9,267 nt of DNA from an archaeon (GTDB lineage: Archaea > Nanobdellota > Nanobdellia > Woesearchaeales > GW2011-AR9). The notes under the pieces were generated by a model. The model saw only the letters and a list, made by a program, of their open reading frames with translations, was not told the DNA's origin and searched no databases. Numbering within the stretch: position 1 is the first letter of the stretch; every line of letters starts with the position of its first letter. Both the position numbers and the translations under genes were made by a program. Of the stretch, positions 5,397 through 9,267 are shown in pieces. The stretch lies in assembly GCA_023266155.1 (NCBI GenBank), contig JAHFRS010000037.1, positions 1 through 9,267 on the forward strand. Reading direction: 5' to 3'.

Positions 5397-5936
5397 ATGG
5401 CTCAAGATAAATCGAGTGAGCGAACGAGAACGCGCTTAAATTTGTATCAACTGATTGATAAATTGGAAAATCCCGACGTCAGACTGGAGGATAATAGCGC
5501 CTATCGCCTCAATCTTGAAACGATCGGAACACTGTATGCTTATGCAGTAAGCACCGTGCCTCACGCGAGTTCTCCCGGTATCATTCTCGCGCAGCGCCAC
5601 AGTCTTAATCAGGACGTGCTACAGGAATACAAGAAAAGTTTCCAGCGCTGGACCAGAGATTTTTTCCACCAACGCTTGGGAGAATTAGCCTGGAGAAAAT
5701 ATACCTGCGAGGAATTATCACAACACTTTCTGCCGCACACCTTTCCTCAGGAGGTTGCTTCCAACACGGTGGAACATGTTGTTATCGAGCTGGCTCAGAG
5801 AGCAGAATTCCAGCGTATTGGCCAACGCCTTAAAGAAGGGGCAACAGAATACAACCGACTAGTGCAGCGATTAGGGATGTCCAACTATCGCTTCGTGGCA
5901 GAATATACGGCGATTCTTCGAGCATTACAAAAATGA
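5397..5936 (+). CDS. Unknown 179-aa helical protein, coupled to the PIN-PhoH gene
   Basis: I do not recognise this protein. It is soluble and predicted mostly helical, with no signal peptide or membrane segment. A charged N-terminus (DKSSERTRTRLNLYQLIDKLENPDVRL is the region, residues 4-30) leads to a middle region with an aromatic, basic stretch (FQRWTRDFFHQRLGELAWRKYTCEEL, about 78-103). The C-terminal half (about 118-179) consists of amphipathic helices rich in Arg, Glu and Gln. No catalytic motif is obvious. The frame opens at a TTG (5349) upstream of the TATA box, so that start is unlikely. Tandem ATGs at 5394 and 5397 are better, and the TATA spacing favours 5397. The stop overlaps the start of the PIN-PhoH gene (ATGA, 5933-5936), so translation of the two is probably coupled and a shared function is likely. 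It could be a partner or regulator of the PhoH ATPase, but there is no direct evidence. Confidence 0.75.
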   Translation: MAQDKSSERTRTRLNLYQLIDKLENPDVRLEDNSAYRLNLETIGTLYAYAVSTVPHASSPGIILAQRHSLNQDVLQEYKKSFQRWTRDFFHQRLGELAWRKYTCEELSQHFLPHTFPQEVASNTVEHVVIELAQRAEFQRIGQRLKEGATEYNRLVQRLGMSNYRFVAEYTAILRALQK

Positions 5937-7255
5937 GTAAAAAAAGGTATGTGATTGATACGAGTGTCTTGCTGCACGACCCTACTGCACTGTTTAATTT
6001 TAAAGATAATGATATCTATATCCCCCTTGCAGTGATTGCGGAACTGGATAAATTCAAGAAAGGGAATGAAGAAATTAATGCCAATGCCCGGGAAGTTATC
6101 AGAGCGATTGAACATCTCACCACCTCCGGCGTACATTCAGAGGGGATAGATTTAGGCCAGGGAGGAAAATTATTTTTTCATCTGCCGAATGCTAAGCCTG
6201 AAGAACGATCACTTGAAAAATTAATGCAGCAGATGAAAGAGCCATTCGCGGATCCGGTATTACTTCAATATGCCTCGTTCCTGCAAAATCAAGATTCCAC
6301 GATCGCCACGAGTATTGTGACAAAGGATACGGTGGTGCGAATCCTGGCTCGCGAGCAACAGATCGCTGCAGAAGATTATTTACACGACAAAGCAAAATTA
6401 GATTTACACGCTTTCTTTAAGCAAGAGCAGTTATATGATGTTGCGCCAAAGATCATTGATGAGCTGTATCAGCAGGGTGTGGTGGATGTTCCCGCCGATT
6501 TCGGCAAGATAGAATTAAATCAATATTTAGTGTTAAGATCCACGCAGCAATCGGTGTTAGCCAAATATCGTAAAGGGAAATTCCAGAGAATCAAAGAAAT
6601 AAAAGCAGTAGAAAAAATCAGGCCCCAAAATTATGGGCAGCAATTCCTACTTGATGCTTGCTTAGATCAAGACCTGACCATTGTTGCTGCATTGGGAAAA
6701 GCGGGAACGGGAAAAACTGTCGTTTCACTGGCTGCAGGACTATATCAGGTGATGGAAGAGGAAGGAGCCTCCACCAAAAAATATGATAAAGTCGTGGTCA
6801 TTCGCCCCACGCTGGAATTAGGCCAGCAATTAGGCTACCTGCCGGGGATGGAAGAAGAAAAAATAGCTCCTCATTTCCGGCCGATCAATACCGCCATGCA
6901 CATTATTCTAGGAAAAACCGCCGTAGATTATGTGGGACGGGAAGAATGGATAGAATGTATGCCCATTAATTTTGTCAGTGGCGACACGTTTCATAATACC
7001 TATGTGCTGGTCGATGAAGCCCAAAATTTCAGCCGCAAAGAGATGAAGATGATCGGAACACGCCTAGGCAGCGGTTCCAAGTTGGTTATTGTCGGAGATC
7101 CCTTCCAGGTGCATAACCCTTATTTGGATGAAAAAGATAATGGGCTGACAGTCGTGACGGACCGTTTACGTGGTAAAGCCAAAGAATTTGCCTATGTTAT
7201 CCTTGATAAAGGCGTGCGCAGTCCAGAAGCAGAAATCTTTGCTGACTTGTTGTAG
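5933..7255 (+). CDS. PIN-PhoH protein (PhoH-like ATPase with N-terminal PIN RNase domain)
   Basis: A 440-aa cytosolic fusion of a PIN nuclease domain and a PhoH-type P-loop ATPase. Relatives (PhoH2 of mycobacteria) unwind and cut RNA in an ATP-dependent way. The PIN domain (about 4-150) opens RYVIDTSVLLHDP and has the expected acidic residues: D9, E37 in VIAELDKFKKG, D107 and D132 in VTKD. A linker with paired acidic and aromatic residues (150-230) follows. The PhoH domain has Walker A GKAGTGKT (255-262), the RP...GYLPG segment (291-305), Walker B VLVDEAQN (358-365), GDPFQ (388-392) and the conserved NPYLDEKDNGL and a C-terminal KGVRS. In most relatives the last reads KGERS, so one conserved Glu is Val here. 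Length and domain order match the family. The start is the ATG in the ATGA overlap; no SD is seen, so translational coupling to the upstream gene is likely. Transcription probably starts at the TATA box at 5369. Confidence 0.92.
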   Translation: MSKKRYVIDTSVLLHDPTALFNFKDNDIYIPLAVIAELDKFKKGNEEINANAREVIRAIEHLTTSGVHSEGIDLGQGGKLFFHLPNAKPEERSLEKLMQQMKEPFADPVLLQYASFLQNQDSTIATSIVTKDTVVRILAREQQIAAEDYLHDKAKLDLHAFFKQEQLYDVAPKIIDELYQQGVVDVPADFGKIELNQYLVLRSTQQSVLAKYRKGKFQRIKEIKAVEKIRPQNYGQQFLLDACLDQDLTIVAALGKAGTGKTVVSLAAGLYQVMEEEGASTKKYDKVVVIRPTLELGQQLGYLPGMEEEKIAPHFRPINTAMHIILGKTAVDYVGREEWIECMPINFVSGDTFHNTYVLVDEAQNFSRKEMKMIGTRLGSGSKLVIVGDPFQVHNPYLDEKDNGLTVVTDRLRGKAKEFAYVILDKGVRSPEAEIFADLL

Positions 7256-7263
7256 GAGAGGAA

Positions 7264-7302
7264 TATTTTTTCTATAAATAATTGAGGGAATAATTCAAAA
7301 AA
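7264..7302. terminator. Bidirectional AT-rich terminator between convergent genes
   Basis: On the plus strand a run of six T (7266-7271) follows 11 nt after the PIN-PhoH stop. On the minus strand a run of six T (7302-7297) directly follows the DUF1385 stop. Archaeal RNA polymerase terminates at such U-tracts, and 47 bp is all that separates the convergent genes. No strong hairpin is seen. Confidence 0.55.
7275..7290. repeat. 16-bp exact copy of an internal segment of the DUF1385 gene
   Basis: TAAATAATTGAGGGAA here is identical to 8001-8016 and in the same orientation. The copy at 8001-8016 encodes FPQLF in the DUF1385 protein; this one lies in that gene's 3' flank. Chance matches this long are uncommon in a window of this size. 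Confidence 0.7.
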
Positions 7303-8259
7303 TTATCGTACCACTCCCTGCAGTGCTTTCATCGCCACTTCGATTTGCTTGTCACTGGGCTCTTTTGTGGTTATTTTTTGCAGCCATAAGCCCGGCAGGA
7401 GAAAGAGTTTAAAAACACGATGATGCTGGAATTTATCGCCTAATTTTAACAGCTCATAACTGATTCCCGCGATTACCGGCAACAACAAAATCCGGCTGCT
7501 TAACTTTACCCACCAAAGACTCGAAAGCAAAGACACCAGAGAAAACAGAATGATGGAGATGACCACCACCAGGAACAGGAACGAAGTTCCACAGCGGTGA
7601 TGCTGCCGGGGAAAAATCCGAACATTATCGATAGTAAGCGGCCGTTGTGCTTCATAGCAGTAAATTGTTTTATGCTCAGCGCCATGATACTCAAACAACG
7701 TTTTCATGTCATTCATCCGAGAAATGATCAGCAGATAGCTGACAAACACAATAATTCGGAACAGACCATCCAGCAGATCAAACCATATTCCTTTGACCAA
7801 GATCAAATGGGCAGTAAGAAATGGCAGGCCTACAAAGAACAACAGGGCAAAGCAAAAAGAGATCGATAAAGTAAAAAATAGTTCTTTCGTCGACAATTGT
7901 TCATCCGTACCCAATTGCTGGTTGCTGCTCCACACTAACGCATCGAGGCCGTCTTTTAACATATAACCTAAGCCCACCATGCCGCGAATGAAAATAACAT
8001 TAAATAATTGAGGGAAGGGGCTGCTTTGCTTCGTCTTGACATTGATTTTACCGCTGGGCAGGCGCACCGCAACAGAATATTTTTCTTTGTTACGCATCAT
8101 CACTCCTTCAATGACCGCCTGTCCACCAATGGGAAGGCCCGAAGAAGAGTGGGAAGAAGAGAGGGAAGGTGAGTCCGAAGGAGAACGGAAAGAATGGCGG
8201 GAATGAGAGGGTGAAGAGGTCTCCACAGAACCAGCGCCTGATGATGATGATAATTTCAT
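7303..8259 (-). CDS. DUF1385 (YqhQ-like) integral membrane protein
   Basis: A 318-aa protein of the DUF1385 family (Bacillus YqhQ), whose biochemical role is not established to my knowledge. Family hallmarks are very clear: GGQAVIEGVMMR (45-56), EYHGAEHKTIYCYE (190-203), HHRCGTSFLF (220-229), PVIAGISYELLKL (261-273) and the closing PGLWLQKITTKEPSDKQIEVA. The conserved His, Glu and Cys residues look like a metal or catalytic site, a view drawn from the motif only. Hydrophobic segments lie at about 127-155, 158-180, 225-248 and 256-272, so it sits in the cytoplasmic membrane. Residues 1-41 are an unusual low-complexity tail with 20 serines in the first 40 positions, ahead of where the core begins. 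The ATG at 8259 overlaps the stop of the Lrp-like gene (ATGA), with GGAG at 8269-8272, 9 nt upstream. It is thus co-transcribed with, and perhaps controlled by, that regulator. Identity of the family is secure; function is not. Confidence 0.92.
   Translation of the reverse strand: MKLSSSSGAGSVETSSPSHSRHSFRSPSDSPSLSSSHSSSGLPIGGQAVIEGVMMRNKEKYSVAVRLPSGKINVKTKQSSPFPQLFNVIFIRGMVGLGYMLKDGLDALVWSSNQQLGTDEQLSTKELFFTLSISFCFALLFFVGLPFLTAHLILVKGIWFDLLDGLFRIIVFVSYLLIISRMNDMKTLFEYHGAEHKTIYCYEAQRPLTIDNVRIFPRQHHRCGTSFLFLVVVISIILFSLVSLLSSLWWVKLSSRILLLPVIAGISYELLKLGDKFQHHRVFKLFLLPGLWLQKITTKEPSDKQIEVAMKALQGVVR
8001..8016. repeat. 16-bp repeat, partner of 7275-7290
   Basis: Inside the DUF1385 gene, coding for FPQLF and the first base of the next codon. 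It is identical over 16 bases to the segment in the gene's own 3' flank, with no further match on either side. Confidence 0.7.
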
Positions 8260-9218
8260 TGCAGGGCGCTCCGTGGCACGAATTTATCTTTCACCATCCT
8301 TCCGACATCAATCACTTTATATTTATGAAATGAGAACTCCCGGCGTAACCCTTTCAGCACTGCTGATCGTTCCTGCTCGCTGCCTTCCGTTTCCACCAAC
8401 AGATCAAAGTTGCCAATGACTCTCGTCATCGAAATGATCTGCGGATGGGTAAACGCCACGTGCAGTAATTTACGGTCTTCTTCCACCGATAAATGTTCTG
8501 AATTCAGCTGAATTAATTGCCGGCCAATGCCCACCTGCGGAAAATCAAATAGAGTTGTATACCCCCGAATCACTTTTTGCTCTTCCAGCCGTTTCTTGAT
8601 TTTAACAATGGTCTTAGGATTAAGCTTGGTCTGCAGATGAATGTCAATGATACTGTGCACGGGATGTTCCCAGAGAGAGAAGAGCACTTGTTTTTCCATG
8701 GCACTGATGGCGACCACTTCCCGATCGCCACTGATAACATATTCTTGTGATGGCTTCTTGGTGGCTAAATATTTTCGGGGATAGAGATGCCTCACAATCA
8801 CCGGATGCGTTTCCGCCACCGAGATTTTGCCGTGATAATTCTGCAGGAAATCCCGCTTGATTTTATTGAATGAAGATAAATTAGGGACGCAAAACAAAGC
8901 CATCAAGTCATAGCCCTGCGCCAGTTCTGCTAAAGAGACGACCGCATCAGTCTGTTTAAGTGACGTAATCGTGTCCTCAATCGTTTTAGGAGTAAGGTCA
9001 ATATAATTAAAATAGACCAGCACTGTGATATATCCTAATTTTGCCGGGTCAATGATGGTGCTGTGATCCTGAATGATGCCTTTCTGCTGCAGGTTGCGCA
9101 TGAGATAACTCGCTGATTGCTGGCTGATTTTAAGCCGTTTGCCTAATTCTTTCGTAGGAATACGGGCGTGAGAAGAAAGCTCATATAATACCCCTTTTAA
9201 CTTGCCTTTCCATTTCAA
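8256..9218 (-). CDS. Tandem (double) Lrp/AsnC-family transcription regulator
   Basis: A 320-aa cytosolic DNA-binding protein made of two Lrp/AsnC units in one chain. Unit 1 has a winged helix-turn-helix (about 8-55: IPTKELGKRLKISQQSASYLMRNL, then KGIIQDHSTIID) and a RAM-type ligand/oligomer domain (about 62-145, with TDAVVSLAELAQGYDLMALF). Unit 2 repeats this: helix-turn-helix about 172-225 (MEKQVLFSLWEHPVHSI, then KTIVKIKKRLEEQKVIRGYTTLFD) and RAM about 230-310 (HPQIISMTRVIGNFDLLVET). Standard Lrp proteins are about 150 aa, so this is a fusion or internal duplication, a form known in archaea. The start is a TTG at 9218, preceded by GGTGGTGA (9226-9233) with 7 nt spacing. The next in-frame stop upstream is close by, and the ATG at 9213 is out of frame. 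The promoter lies outside the window. Its 3' end overlaps the DUF1385 gene by 4 nt. Its ligand and targets are unknown; autoregulation is usual in this family. Confidence 0.88.
   Translation of the reverse strand: MKWKGKLKGVLYELSSHARIPTKELGKRLKISQQSASYLMRNLQQKGIIQDHSTIIDPAKLGYITVLVYFNYIDLTPKTIEDTITSLKQTDAVVSLAELAQGYDLMALFCVPNLSSFNKIKRDFLQNYHGKISVAETHPVIVRHLYPRKYLATKKPSQEYVISGDREVVAISAMEKQVLFSLWEHPVHSIIDIHLQTKLNPKTIVKIKKRLEEQKVIRGYTTLFDFPQVGIGRQLIQLNSEHLSVEEDRKLLHVAFTHPQIISMTRVIGNFDLLVETEGSEQERSAVLKGLRREFSFHKYKVIDVGRMVKDKFVPRSALQ
8269..8272 (-). promoter_or_regulatory. SD sequence of the DUF1385 gene
   Basis: GGAG on the minus strand, 9 nt before the ATG at 8259 and inside the end of the Lrp-like gene. 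It supports this start, and so the serine-rich N-terminal tail, over initiation further in. Confidence 0.6.
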
Positions 9219-9225
9219 GTTCTCT

Positions 9226-9233
9226 TCACCACC
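9226..9233 (-). promoter_or_regulatory. SD sequence supporting a TTG start
   Basis: GGTGGTGA on the minus strand, 7 nt before the TTG at 9218. It is a strong match to the archaeal anti-SD and decides in favour of the non-ATG start of the Lrp-like gene. Confidence 0.65.
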
Positions 9234-9267
9234 ATTTTTGCTTTACTGCTGTTTTCCTGGATTAAAC

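Noticed and set aside
1..9267. CRISPR array, rRNA or complete tRNA genes
   Set aside because: No regularly spaced repeats and no cloverleaf or rRNA-like conserved segments were found on either strand.

Overview
The window looks like part of an archaeal chromosome. Three first-in-transcript genes have a TATAAA box exactly 22 nt before an ATG, as expected for leaderless archaeal transcripts. Downstream or operon genes instead carry archaeal-type Shine-Dalgarno (SD) sequences such as GGTGA or GGAGG. The gene content agrees: a Rad50-type ATPase with a zinc hook, a PIN-PhoH ATPase and a tandem Lrp/AsnC regulator. Small DPANN-type archaea (for example Woesearchaeota) are a reasonable guess, but no rRNA or other marker gene is present to prove it.

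Left part (1-1804): two overlapping minus-strand genes. The first encodes a 349-aa protein with several MerR/excisionase-like helix-turn-helix segments. The second encodes an unrecognised protein of about 203 aa with an HEFSH (HExxH) motif. The pair is bracketed by a direct repeat of 27 nt (26 identical). Each repeat copy reads on the plus strand as the same short C-terminal peptide ending WERAEEEI-stop. This is the layout expected when a small element integrates at the 3' end of a gene, and it is the most unusual signal in the window.

Middle left (1839-2687): a plus-strand GNAT acetyltransferase and, converging on it, a 50-codon minus-strand gene with its own leaderless promoter. The two overlap tail to tail by 17 nt and could be a toxin-antitoxin-like pair.

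Centre (2709-7255): a plus-strand Rad50-like gene, glutamine-rich and with no mre11 beside it. It is followed by a separate two-gene unit in which an unknown helical protein is coupled by an ATGA overlap to a PIN-PhoH ATPase. The spacer between holds a 14-bp tandem repeat and an imperfect palindrome.

Right part (7303-9218): a minus-strand pair, also ATGA-coupled, of a double Lrp/AsnC regulator and a DUF1385 (YqhQ-like) membrane protein with a serine-rich N-terminal tail. It converges on the PhoH unit at an AT-rich spacer with U-tracts in both directions.

Taken together, the right three quarters look like ordinary chromosomal genes for DNA repair, RNA metabolism, regulation and membrane functions. 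The first 2.6 kb has the character of an accessory region.
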